NCBI RefSeq assembly: GCF_021917145.1
Contig: NC_061073.1
Span: 2,445,673 to 2,509,672, forward strand
Source of the DNA: Hypomesus transpacificus
Taxonomy: Eukaryota > Chordata > Actinopteri > Osmeriformes > Osmeridae
Direction: 5' to 3'
DNA: 64,000 bases
In this document: positions 31,412 through 42,118 of the stretch, piece after piece
How positions within the stretch are numbered: the first letter of the stretch is position 1
How the letters are laid out: the number at the start of each line of letters is the position of its first letter
The notes under the pieces: model-generated
What the model was told of the DNA's origin: nothing
The model's database searches: none
The model's input: only the letters and a program-made list of their open reading frames with translations
Made by a program: the position numbers and the translations under genes

Positions 31412-32572
31412 TAGGGCTAGGCGATATATCGAATATTAGCAGTAATATCGCAATATCGAATATTTCAAATTCAAGCATACTTTCCCAAAGAATGTGCCGA
31501 ACTTCCAATATTACGTCCCCTTTTCGTCTTGTCGCATATTCCTGCTCAAGAGATGTGAGGTGGGGGAGGGTCATTATTATTTTTGTATTTATTTTTTTAC
31601 TGTTTAAATGTGAACTGCACATTTTGTACTTTGTAACAATAGCTGTTTTATCTACATTGTTTTTGTTGTTTTCTAATGTTTCTATGTTTTCAAAAGAAAA
31701 TCATGTTTTTTTATTATTTAAAAACAAATGCAAACATATTGAGATATATATCGAATATATATATTTTTTAATAAACTCCTCAAAAAAAGTTTTCAAACGT
31801 TATTTCGGGTGATTATTCCTCCCCTTCAATAATACCAATCTGTATTGTTTTTTATATCGTTGGAAAGCCTGATTAATCACCTTTTCAACGAGGTACAACT
31901 TGTAAGGATTGTGCATTTGTGGAATGAGCAACACAGCTAACTGTGTGGATAGCGGCCCAAAAAGATTAGCCAAAATCCTCTGCAATATTCTTCTGTTGGT
32001 ATTCACTTTCATTTTGAGCTTCAAGTGGGATCAGCTTGGGCGTGCTGTATGTGCCAGAGTGACCAACGCAAACATGTTGGCTGACTTGCGATAAATCCTG
32101 GTTCAGGAATGGGATGCCATCCCACAGCAGTGTGTGACCAGGCTGGTGACCAGCATGAGGAGGAGGTGCCAAGCTGTTGTGGCTGCGTACTTCCATACGC
32201 TACTGAGGTCCCTGACAGTGTAAAATGAATAAAGTGTAAAAATTGCCAATATGTGTTGTTTTTTCCTTATTACTGTGGGAGAGTGCAATTATCCAATCCA
32301 CCATCCAACTCAAAACGAGAGTGAATACCAACAGAAGAATATTGCAGGGGATTTTGGCAAATATTTTGGGGTCGCTACCCACATGGTTAGCTGTGTTGCT
32401 CATTCCACGAATGCACGATCCTTACAAGTTGTACCTCGATGTAAAGGTGACTAATCAAGCTTTCCAATGATATAAAATACAATGCCAATTGGTATTATTG
32501 AAGGGGAGGAATAATCGACCGAAATAACTTTTCCGAACTATTTTTTTAGTTAGTTTATATCGCCCAGCCCTA
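31412..32572. mobile_element. Non-autonomous hAT element with perfect 8-bp target duplication, hosting a nested Tc1/mariner derivative
   Basis: Terminal repeats TAGGGCTAGGCGATATATCG and CGCCCAGCCCTA are flanked by CCTCCCTC at 31404-31411 and 32573-32580, an exact 8-bp duplication typical of hAT. Most of the interior is another, inverted-repeat element (next entry). It lies about 240 bp upstream of the anpep start codon, so it may carry or displace promoter sequence. Confidence 0.85.
31785..32543 (+). mobile_element. Fold-back Tc1/mariner derivative with transposase C-terminal remnant
   Basis: Arms of about 240 bp are inverted copies. The left arm has AATAATACCAAT, AGGTACAACTTGTAAGGATT and CAATATTCTTCTGTTGGTATTC; their complements occur at 32310-32510. 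Between them about 32010-32190 reads EWDAIPQQCVTRLVTSMRRRCQAV, the C-terminal signature of Tc1/mariner DD34E transposases. The catalytic core is missing. Inserted into the hAT element at 31412-32572. Confidence 0.75.
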
Positions 32573-32807
32573 CCTCCCTCCCTTACTTGTTTTCTGCCAG
32601 CACTGCAAGTTAATGCCTAATCTGTGGGTCGTAACTGGTTTGTACATGCCCTGTTTATGGTAGGCCAGATAGGGACGCAGGTGAGCCCAGTTTCAACTTT
32701 AGTGAAGTTTCAACGGCAGAAGAGCAGAGACCACAGAGAAAGAAAGACAGTGACACGCCACAGAGAGTGGAGAAGAAGGTTCCAGCTGAGACTTCAAGGG
32801 ACCAAAC

Positions 32808-35800
32808 ATGGGTAAAGGGGTCCTCCTGTCCAAGGTCCTTGCCGTCATGACGGCGGTGATGACTGTCTCCTCTGTATCAGGGATGATTATAATGCTCATA
32901 ATCTACCAGAGAGAGTACAAACTCAACCCACCCACCCGTCCACCTACGGCCAACGCCACCGTCCCGCTGCCCACTGGACTACCACCTAGCATGAGGCTGC
33001 CGAAAAACCTGGTTCCCCAGAGGTACGACCTCCACCTCCAGCCTCTCCTCTACACTCAGACCACCAACACCACAAACCAGACACTGGCCTTCAAGGGATC
33101 CTCCAACATCTCCTTCCTCTGTGTGGAGAGGACCGGGACCATCTTCCTTCACAGCAAGGACCTGTCTCTGACAGAGAACACAATCAGGGTGAATGATGTC
33201 GACCAAGGCAAAGTCATCCCTGTAAGCGGTGTGACGCAGCACATGAATGAGACTAACTTCCTGGAGATCCATCTGAATGGAGAGCTGAAGGTGGGAAGCA
33301 ACTACACTCTGTTTATAGAGTTTAAGGGAGTCCTAGGGGACGATCTGGCAGGTCTGTACGTGAGTAAATACACAGAGAAAAGCACCACGGACAGAGTGGA
33401 TGATGAGCGGTAAGCATTCTCGTCTGTCTTTCTGTATTCTGTTTGTGTATGTATATATGTATGGGCCAATGCTTTGCTTGTCACACTTGGTTAACGTTAC
33501 GGACACGTTTATGTATACATATATTTCTGACTTAGTGTCACTGTTTGTGTCAAGAATGTCATGTCGTTGGAAAGCAGAATGCTCACAGTCACACCATACA
33601 GTTGAGTTCTACTGCAGAAATACTTACTGGATAACAATCTTTCAAAATACTGTCACTTGCTTTACTGTAGTTATTCCGACACCATGTGAGTTCCTGACTA
33701 CATATTAATCTACCATGTGCATTTTTGTAGTTTACAGACGGATGTAACAGAGTGTATTTTGAGCTTGCTGCCATATATGTAACATGTTTGTAGGTTGCTA
33801 GTTATCAGCCGGTTGCAGCCGACCGATGCCAGGAAAGTGTTTCCTTGTTTTGATGAGCCAGCCATGAAGGCAGAGTTCATGGTGACTATCATCCACCGAG
33901 AAGGAACCAAAGCCCTGTCCAATGGGTATTTTAAAGGTAAGCAGCACTAATACTAACTTAACCCCAAACTTAGACATTTGAAACAGCAGCAGTAAATTCA
34001 TTTGTTTTCATTTCCTACTCAAGAGTCCAACTCTGTGGACATAGATGGAGAGCTTTGGGAGATCTCAACCTTCCACCAAACCGAGAGAATGTCCACCTAC
34101 CTCCTAGCTTTTACCGTGTCCAACTTCAAATATACGTCATCCCATCATGATCGAGTTGAAATCAAGGCACGTAACACACAAGTTCTCCTTTGTGTGGACT
34201 ACGTGTTTGAATGTAGAAACATTTTCCTCACTCTCGGCTGTTACCTGTACCTCTGTGTGTGTTGTGTGTGTGTGATTGTGTTGTGTGTGTTGTGTCCGTG
34301 TGTGTGTGTTGTAGATTCATGCTCGACCACAAGCCATCGAAGCAGGACAGGCAGACTACGCCTCTGGCGTCACAGAAAAGATGCTCTCCTTCTATGAGGT
34401 CTACTTAGGCAGGATGTACGGCTTTAAGAAAATGGGTATGTCTCATCTTGGTATCAGTGATTGTGGGTGAGGTTTTGAATGAGAGTGAGGTACAGTATAC
34501 AGTACTGTGGAAAGGTTTTAGGTACACAATCATTTTGACATGGATATTCACTTGAATATTTTGTTTGGGCTTCTGGATTTGTGTAGCAGTACAAAAGGGC
34601 AATGTTGAAAAAAATAAAAAGTGTTTTAGTCTTTAGATTTTATCGTTATTTTAATGTAAAAAAAAAACAAAATTGTGGCCAAGACTTTTGCAAAGTATGG
34701 GTTGGTAGGGTACAGGATGTGATGCATTGCTGGAGTACAGGATGTGATGCGTTAGTTGTGTCCTCCAGACCTGGTGGCAGCGCCAGACTTCGGGGGAGTG
34801 GCCATGGAGAACTGGGGTCTGATCATGTTCCGGGAGTCTGCTCTGCTGTACGAGGAAGGTGTGTCCTCCATCACCAATCAGGAGTGGATTGCTACCGTTG
34901 TGGCCCATGAGCTAGCTCACCAGGTATTAACACTACATTATTCTGCTACCTGGAGAGGTAGTTATTCAATCAGCCTGTGTAAACCAGAGATTTAGAGAGA
35001 AGTAGGGCAGAGCACTTTATTGATCTCAAGGAGAAATTCCTTTGTTACATTACATTTACATTTATGCATTTAGCAGACGCTTTTATCCAAAGCGAAATCC
35101 AAGAGAGAGCTTTACAAAAGAGCATAATCACTGATCGGGTGATCTATCACTGATCATACAATAGCAGAGGTATTTACATTGTAAACTAATAATTAAGTTA
35201 TAAATGAGGTGTACATAACTCCAATAATCTGATGTAAAGCAAAGTCTTCGAAATTCGTTGAAAACTTTCAGTTGGAGATTTCCAATACAGGAATGTCCTA
35301 AAATAAATCCAGAATGTTCTTTCAGTGGTTTGGCAACCTGGTGACGATGAAATGGTGGAATAATCTGTGGCTCAACGAAGGTTTTGCTACGTACCTCTCC
35401 TACCTGGGAGTGGATCATCTTCAGCCCGACTGGAACATGGTATGTCACCTCTAACCTACATTCCTGCCGGTCTGTCCACCTGCCCGCCTGCCTGTCCACC
35501 TGCCTACCTGCCTGGATGTGACTGATGGTCTTCCATGTTTTGTTTTCAGGAGAACCTCATGGTTCTGAATGAGATTCAGACGGCGTTCCAGGTGGACTCT
35601 CTGGCCTCGTCGCATCCTTTGAGCTGTGAGGAGAACGACATCCAAAGCCCCAGCGACATCACCGAACAGTTTGATGACATCAGCTACAGCAAGGTAGACA
35701 AACAGAGAGATAGACAGACAGACAGACAGACAGAAAAATACAGACAGACAGAACATGTAACAGTATGTTTACTCCACAGGGGGCTGCTTTACTCAGGATG

Positions 35801-38800
35801 TTGGCTGACTACATTTCCAAGGGATCATTCATCCTGGGCGTGAAGGTACGAAGACATCTGGGGTGTTCAGGGTGAAGAAACAGGGTTTAGTCCGGCATAC
35901 ACCTCCAAGACCCAAATCTGGTGGTCTAGTTTGGTAGATGTTTGGGCTCCCATGTGGAAGGTAGTTCTAATTCCATGTGATTTGCATACAGTACTACTGT
36001 ATACAGCTTTGTAACCACGTTCACCTCAGTTTACAGTCAAACGTCTCAGAATGCTTTGCAGCATCTGTTGTTCACGATGACACCATGAATGTTTACATAT
36101 GAGATCAGTGACTTTTACAAGTCAATTGTCATAGTATGTGTTATTTTTTGGGTCTGTTTCAGAAATATCTTGACGCTTTGCAGTACAGCAATGCTGACGA
36201 CAGAGATCTGTGGGAACATTTACAACAGGTAAAAATATAATGGTCAGTGTGTCTCAACATACTGCATCTATCACAAACCTTTCTGACTTTTGATTCAAGG
36301 AGAGGGAGGTTTGTCAGTACTTAAGGAAACCTGACCCCTGACCCTCACATCATGTCTCCAGGCAGTGGATATGAACTTTTTAAAGGTGGAAGAATTCATG
36401 TATACCTGGACCAATCAGATGGGCTATCCTCTCATCACCATCAACACCACCACCGGAGCTGTCTCCCAGCAACACTTCCTCCTCAACCAGACCTCAACCT
36501 ATGAGTGAGTGGATCCTGACACATGACCCCATGACCTTAACCCTGACCTCCATGTTAACCCTGACCATCTCTCCTCAGTCTTGTGTGGCATGTTCCCATC
36601 AGAGTGAGGAAGAGCGGCGACAATCCATCCATTGTGCTTCTCAAGACCAGTGGTCCAGGTGAGCTTGTGTTGCTAGGTGACAGGAGTCCAAGTCATCTAG
36701 TGTTGCTATGAGACAGGCGCATATCGGCAGTCTCCCTGTCTCAGACTTACTTTTTTCCAAGTCAGATCCCTAACAGATCACTGCAGTGTTATTACGGGGC
36801 TGTTACAGCTAAGAGTGTATTACAATAAGAGTTTTATCTTTGCAATGTTTTTACACTGTTGTATTAACAGTGTAATAACAGACAGTTAAGGTGGTATTAC
36901 ACTGTTGTAATATGTTATTACACTATTGTAACAACACTGTACTAACAGACAATTAATTGTTATTACACTGTTGTTATTAAAGATCCAGTCCATATATTGT
37001 GTGAGACAGCTGAAAGACTACAGTCAGTCGTGAGAAGTAAAGTTGTGACCTCCTGTGGGTTTTATCTCCCCTCCAGAGACGAAAGCAGACTTCAGGGCTA
37101 ACCATAACCAGTGGGTTCTGGCCAACCTAAACTGTGTTGGATACTACAGGGTGAACTACAACCCAGAGAACTGGGCCAGACTACTGGACCAGATGGAGAC
37201 AGACCCCCAGGTAACTGGTACTCCCCTGGCGTAGCCAAGACACTGTTGGCGGGAGGGGGTGAAGGTGATGGTGACGGTTAGGGTCAGAGAGAGTCAGCAT
37301 TGGTTTGAGAGTGACGGTCAGCATTGGGAAAGATTGAGGGCCAGGGTTGGGGTGAGAGGGAGGATGAGGGTTGGGGTGAGAGGGAGCATGAGGGTTGGGG
37401 TGAGAGGGAGGATGAGGGTTGGGGTGAGAGGGAGGATGAGGGTTGGGGTGAGAGAGAGCAGGGCCGGTCCTTCCTGTAGGCGACGTAGGCAGCTGCGACG
37501 GCGGCATGAAGAGGGGGGCGGCATTTTCATTTTCTCCCGCACTACCAGGCGCCAACTGCGCCACGTCCGTGTTGTGGTTGGGGGGGCGGCACCCCCGGTG
37601 GGGGGGGGGGGGGGGGGGGGTGCTGGGGATAAATCTTGCCTAGGGCGCCAAATGTGCTAGGACCTGTACTGAGAGAGAGCATGAGGGTTGGGGTGAGAGG
37701 GTGGATGAGGGTTGGGGTGAATTGTAAGAGCTAAAACACACACACCAGTTCTGGTCTCTTAAGTCTTATCTGAATCGTTGACAGGAAATTCCCCTCATCA
37801 ATCGTGGTCAGCTCATTGATGATGCTTTCAATTTGGCAAGGTAATTTACATTACACTGTAGCTATGTTATTGCGTATTGGTCTGGCATGTGATCCACTTC
37901 AAATCAGATTTTATTTGTATAGCCCTTTTTTACAATCAGTGTCACAGAGTGTTTAACATCCACCTGGGTGTGACTGATGTCCCATGTCTTCCAGGGCAGG
38001 CCATGTCAACGTGACCCTGGCACTGAGCACCACCAGGTATCTGAGGAACGACACAGAGTTCGTCCCCTGGGAGGTTGCCATCCGCAACTTCAACTACTTC
38101 CTGCTCATGTTCGACCGCTCCGAAGTCTACGGCCCCATGCAGGTGAGCCACCAACCAGGCATGGCTAGTACATCACAGAAGTCGTTAATCAGGCATGACT
38201 AGTACATCACAGAAGTCATTAACCAGGCAACTTGTTCATTCAGAAGTCATGAACTCCACATGACTAGTTCATTTAGGAGTCATCATCCAGGCATGGCAAG
38301 TTCATTCAGAAGTCATCAACATGGCATGACTGGTTCATCACCAACACTAAACGTGCCTAGTTCAACTCAGAGTTGGAGAATAGAAATGAATGGACAGTCA
38401 TAGTGAACTTCCTGTGGGTCAATTTCATTTCTGTCATTTCCAGGCGTACTTGCGAAACCAAGTCCAAGGCTTATACCAGCACTTTGAAAACGTCACCCTG
38501 GCGTCATCAGTTCCAGATAGTCATAGTGACCAGTGAGCCATCCTCTCAATGTCATCTTCATTCATCACACATCATCATCAAAAACAAACACTGCTATTAG
38601 CATGATACTGCTATCTGTGAACTTGGGCGTTTTTCCATGAATGTGTTTTATAGCAATACTGTTATCACGTCCCTCCGCTCCCAGGTACAACCAGATCAAT
38701 GCTGTCAACGTAGCGTGCAAACACGGGATGCCTGCCTGCCAAACCATGGTACAGGAACTCTTCAAAATATGGATGCTGAACCACACCAACATGTAAGGCC

Positions 38801-40630
38801 GCCCCCGCCCACAAACTGTACACGGTATTCAGCCTGCACTTAGCCCCTGTACATGACAAAATATTTACAAGCAGCATCTGCTGATGGTCTTTGTGAAAAA
38901 TGTTTTACACTCAAATTATTCCATACACACACACATATTAGGAATTCCATAAACTCAATACACAAACATGTTAAGAAATCACCTACACTCAATACACACA
39001 GGAAATTGCATAAACTTAATACACACACCTATTAGTAAAGCAATTAATGCAGTGGTGTGTGTTTGTTTGTTATCATCCCACATGGTCAGTATCCATCCCA
39101 ACCTGCGGTATAGTGTGTACTGCCAGGCAGTGGCACTGGGAGGAGAAGAGGAGTGGGAGTTTGCCTGGAGAATGTTCCAGAATGCCACCTCCGCCACAGA
39201 GAAAGACAAGCTACGCTACGCCCTCTCTTGCACCAGGAAGATCTGGCTGCTCAACAGGTACACACCAGAAGGCCTGGACTCTAGCTACACACCGTACATG
39301 CACAGCAGTTACTCTCAACCAGGGCCATTGGTTTGTTTTCAAATGTGGGTGGGACATCTTATTTTGACACCTCAAGATGTGGCAGGTAAAAAGGTTAAAG
39401 TGGAGGGGATTAATGTATAGGTGTAATGACACCTACGCCCCTGCTACAGGTACACACCAGCAGGCCTGAACTCTGCTTAGATACTGTACATGTACAAGAC
39501 TGAATATGGGATGTATATTATTGGATTTATGCTTAGGACTTAATTGGGTTGGGTGCATAACTTAGCTTGCTATTTTATTAAGCATCATACTTTTTAGAAC
39601 CCATTGACAACCAGATAGGTATAAACTTGATAGGCCCTTTACGAAGACAAATTCCCAGTCATCTTTATTGTTCTCTGGCAGATACCTGGAGTATACCTTG
39701 GACCCTGACAAGATCAGGAAAATGGATGCTGTCTCAACCATCAACTATGTTGCAGAGAATGTGGCAGGGCAGGCCCTTGCCTGGGACTTTGTACGAGCAC
39801 ACTGGACTTACCTCAGCCAGGAGTACGTTCTCATATCTTTTCTTTAACCTCCACTGATCGAGACTTCAGTCGAGAACCAATGTAGACGGTTTCTACATGA
39901 AATGCATCATTTACGGCACAAATTCGATGGACAGACTATGATAGTCAAGTTCATCCAGTGAAGTTGGTTTTCCCTGCCTAGTTAACCCAGTCATTCCTTT
40001 TCACATGAAGGAAGTACAGTATATTATTGTAGGCGAGCTACGATAATTAGGCAGTAAAACAATTTCCAATAAAAAGATAGTGTTGGTTTGTTTATATAAC
40101 CAAGCCCAGCACTGGGAGCAAAGGTTTGCCTAGGAAATCAAAGCTTATCTGATTCATATTCATTGCCGTTTGTCGTTGCTTAGCAGGTGAAGACAATCTC
40201 TGAGATACAAGTGTCTCTCACCAACAAACCTCACTGTCTCACCTGCAGGTACGGGGGAGGAATCATGTCGTTCGCCAGCCTAATAAATGGAGTGACACAG
40301 AGATTCTCAACGGACTTTGAGCTCCAACAGGTGATCCCAGTCATTGACTCTTGATCCAAACCTACAGTTTATAATTTAATGGAGACATTCAATAAACTAT
40401 CCAGGTGACAGTGACCTCCTGCTGACACTTTTGTAAATGCTTACACATCTCCCATCTGCTGACCTGTATAGCTGAAGCAGCTCCAGAGTGCTCATGGTAA
40501 GCAGGGGCTGGGGTCAGCCAGCAGAGCCCTGGAGCAGGCCATAGAGAGAACCCAGGCCAACATCCAGTGGGTGAAACAGAACAAGAGGACGGTTCTGGAG
40601 TGGTTCAAGGGTGAACTGAGAAGACCCTGA
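32808..40630 (+). CDS. anpep: Aminopeptidase N (CD13), membrane M1 zinc metallopeptidase
   Basis: Type II membrane ectopeptidase that trims N-terminal neutral residues. Twenty exons: 32808-33409, 33794-33936, 34024-34166, 34315-34435, 34769-34923, 35326-35439, 35550-35693, 35780-35845, 36163-36228, 36362-36504, 36579-36658, 37077-37210, 37785-37840, 37995-38142, 38444-38532, 38685-38792, 39090-39257, 39682-39822, 40249-40330 and 40472-40630. They sum to 2862 nt, 953 aa, with all phases consistent. The membrane anchor lies at about residues 8-32, followed by a Thr/Pro stalk. Zinc ligands: HELAH (383-387) and Glu406 in LNEGFA. The exopeptidase motif reads VAMEN (347-351) instead of GAMEN. Intron 3 seems to use a GC donor. 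The C-terminal ERAP1-like helical domain ends near [10 protein letters not shown] hAT MITE lies in the 3' UTR. Teleosts have two anpep paralogues; which one this is remains open. Confidence 0.95.
35045..35130 (-). mobile_element. SINE tail fragment in anpep intron 5
   Basis: TTTACATTTATGCATTTAGC followed by AGACGCTTTTATCCAAAGCG is the reverse complement of the widespread teleost SINE 3' tail. The head is missing. Confidence 0.6.
35698..35755. repeat. (GACA)n microsatellite in anpep intron 7
   Basis: AGACAGACAGAC runs immediately after the exon 7 donor, extending nearly to the exon 8 acceptor. Confidence 0.75.
37340..37740. repeat. 24-bp minisatellite in anpep intron 12, split by a MITE
   Basis: Units of GATGAGGGTTGGGGTGAGAG plus GGAG repeat before 37458 and resume after 37672. 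Confidence 0.8.
37459..37671. mobile_element. hAT-type MITE inserted in minisatellite
   Basis: Termini CAGGGCCGGTCC and GGACCTGTACTG are inverted; the inner part has a long G run and TAGGGCGCCAAATGTGC, a known fish MITE pattern. Flanked by AGAGAGAG on both sides (37451-37458, 37672-37679), a possible 8-bp duplication, although the flank is itself repetitive. Confidence 0.75.
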
Positions 40631-40652
40631 GAGAAAGTCACTACTTAGATAG

Positions 40653-41637
40653 TAGGGCTGTCCCCACTCAGTCGACTAGTCGATTTTCTGGTCGATATGG
40701 TCTTGGTCGACAAAGATTTTTTTAGTCGAGCTGCCATTGGGCAGTGTGAGATCTGATTCCCGCTTGTGTCATCATTGCTGAATTAACGAAATGTTCTACA
40801 GAAATTGTCGATTATATTATTTAAGACAATTAAAGCAACTGTAAAAATATATAATTTAAAAGAAAAGGTGTTACTGTTTTCCCTTTCGTTAATCTGCGAT
40901 TTGTTTTGGTTTGGTATTTTGCACACGGCACGGACACAATTGGCTGCCGAACTACAAACTCTGCCAGCCTACTTTGTCGGGAGGCTATTATAAGGAAAAG
41001 AAATCTGTGGTATGGCAGCTTTTTATTAAAGTATATTTACAAAGTACCGGGTGACTCGAAAAACGTTGAATGCAAACTCTGCCAACAACGGTTTATTTTT
41101 CAAAGTTTGACGTCGAATATTATGTAGCCTACCACCTGAAAAACGTAAATTGGCCTAGCCCTACTTCGCTCATGCTAACGCGCTGGGTTGAAAAATGAAT
41201 ATGCCTATTATAAGAATCACATCCAAATCGATTGACATTATCTTCTCCGGCCAAGACAACAAAATCTTTCTCTGTTGCACCGTTCCCCTCTCAGCTTCTA
41301 CGTAATTTCGCATGCTGCAAGTTTTCAGGATGAGCGCGCTCCGATGATTTGCATGTTAAACAAACAATATTTTTTATTTGTAGTACATTGTAACACATAC
41401 TAAATACCATCGGCATTCGGTTACAATAGGACTGGTGATACAAGTATTATTATTAGTAGTAGGCTATTAGCAGCTAAATCTGCAATGTCCAGCAGCCATT
41501 GAGTCAGATCGGGAAAATGTTTGTACGTTTTTCTTTTGTGAAAAAAAAAAAGCGTTTCAAATATTGATTAATCGATTTTCAGAAGGTTTAGTCGAGTCTT
41601 GGTCGACCAAAGAAAATCTTAATCGGGAACAGCCCTA
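40653..41637 (+). mobile_element. Internally deleted hAT element in anpep 3' UTR
   Basis: Ends TAGGGCTGTCCCCACTCAGT and GGGAACAGCCCTA are inverted and flanked by an exact 8-bp duplication TTAGATAG (40645-40652, 41638-41645). Inside, 41020-41130 encodes a decayed BED-type zinc finger (VECKLCQQRF, then LTSN) from the start of a hAT transposase. The element begins 22 bp after the anpep stop codon, so the terminal anpep exon most likely reads through it to the AATAAA at 41946-41951. Confidence 0.9.
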
Positions 41638-41945
41638 TTAGATAGCGTCCTATTTAGCTATTCATTTCTATAATTATTTATCTAACTAGATGGCAACAAT
41701 GACTGGACAAAATAACTTATTTAAGGGTATTTAAGTCATACTCATTTATTTTACTTCCGACAAGCATTCTACTGGCTTTGTTTGTACGGTGCTGTACATG
41801 GTCAATTAATACAAAAAGTGATTTACATTGACAAAATATGACCAAAAGAATTATCTAGGTATTGAAAATAAACATGCTGTGTGTATGATGTCCAAACTTG
41901 ACTTGTACATTGTGTCAGAATATTGCATTTTGTTTATGTTTTTGT

Positions 41946-41951
41946 AATAAA
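41946..41951 (+). promoter_or_regulatory. Candidate anpep poly(A) signal (AATAAA)
   Basis: AATAAA followed by GT/T-rich sequence, past the hAT insertion in the 3' UTR. Confidence 0.55.
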
Positions 41952-42019
41952 GAAGATCCAAATGTTTGATCGAGTTTGTCAGATTTCAGCAATACGTGAG
42001 ACATACTACACTGTGAGGA

Positions 42020-42050
<31 letters not shown>
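42020..42050. repeat. (CA)n microsatellite
   Basis: About 15 CA units between the convergent 3' ends of anpep and arpin. Confidence 0.85.
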
Positions 42051-42051
<1 letters not shown>

Positions 42052-42118
42052 TAATGAGATATTCAGGAGAAGGCCCCGAAGATATGATAATCTTGTATAA
42101 TAACTTTCCCTCCTTTCG

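Noticed and set aside
30942-31622. 226-codon minus-strand ORF between the F-box gene and anpep
   Set aside because: It runs through degenerate GTGTGTGAAGG repeats and into the hAT element; no recognisable domain.
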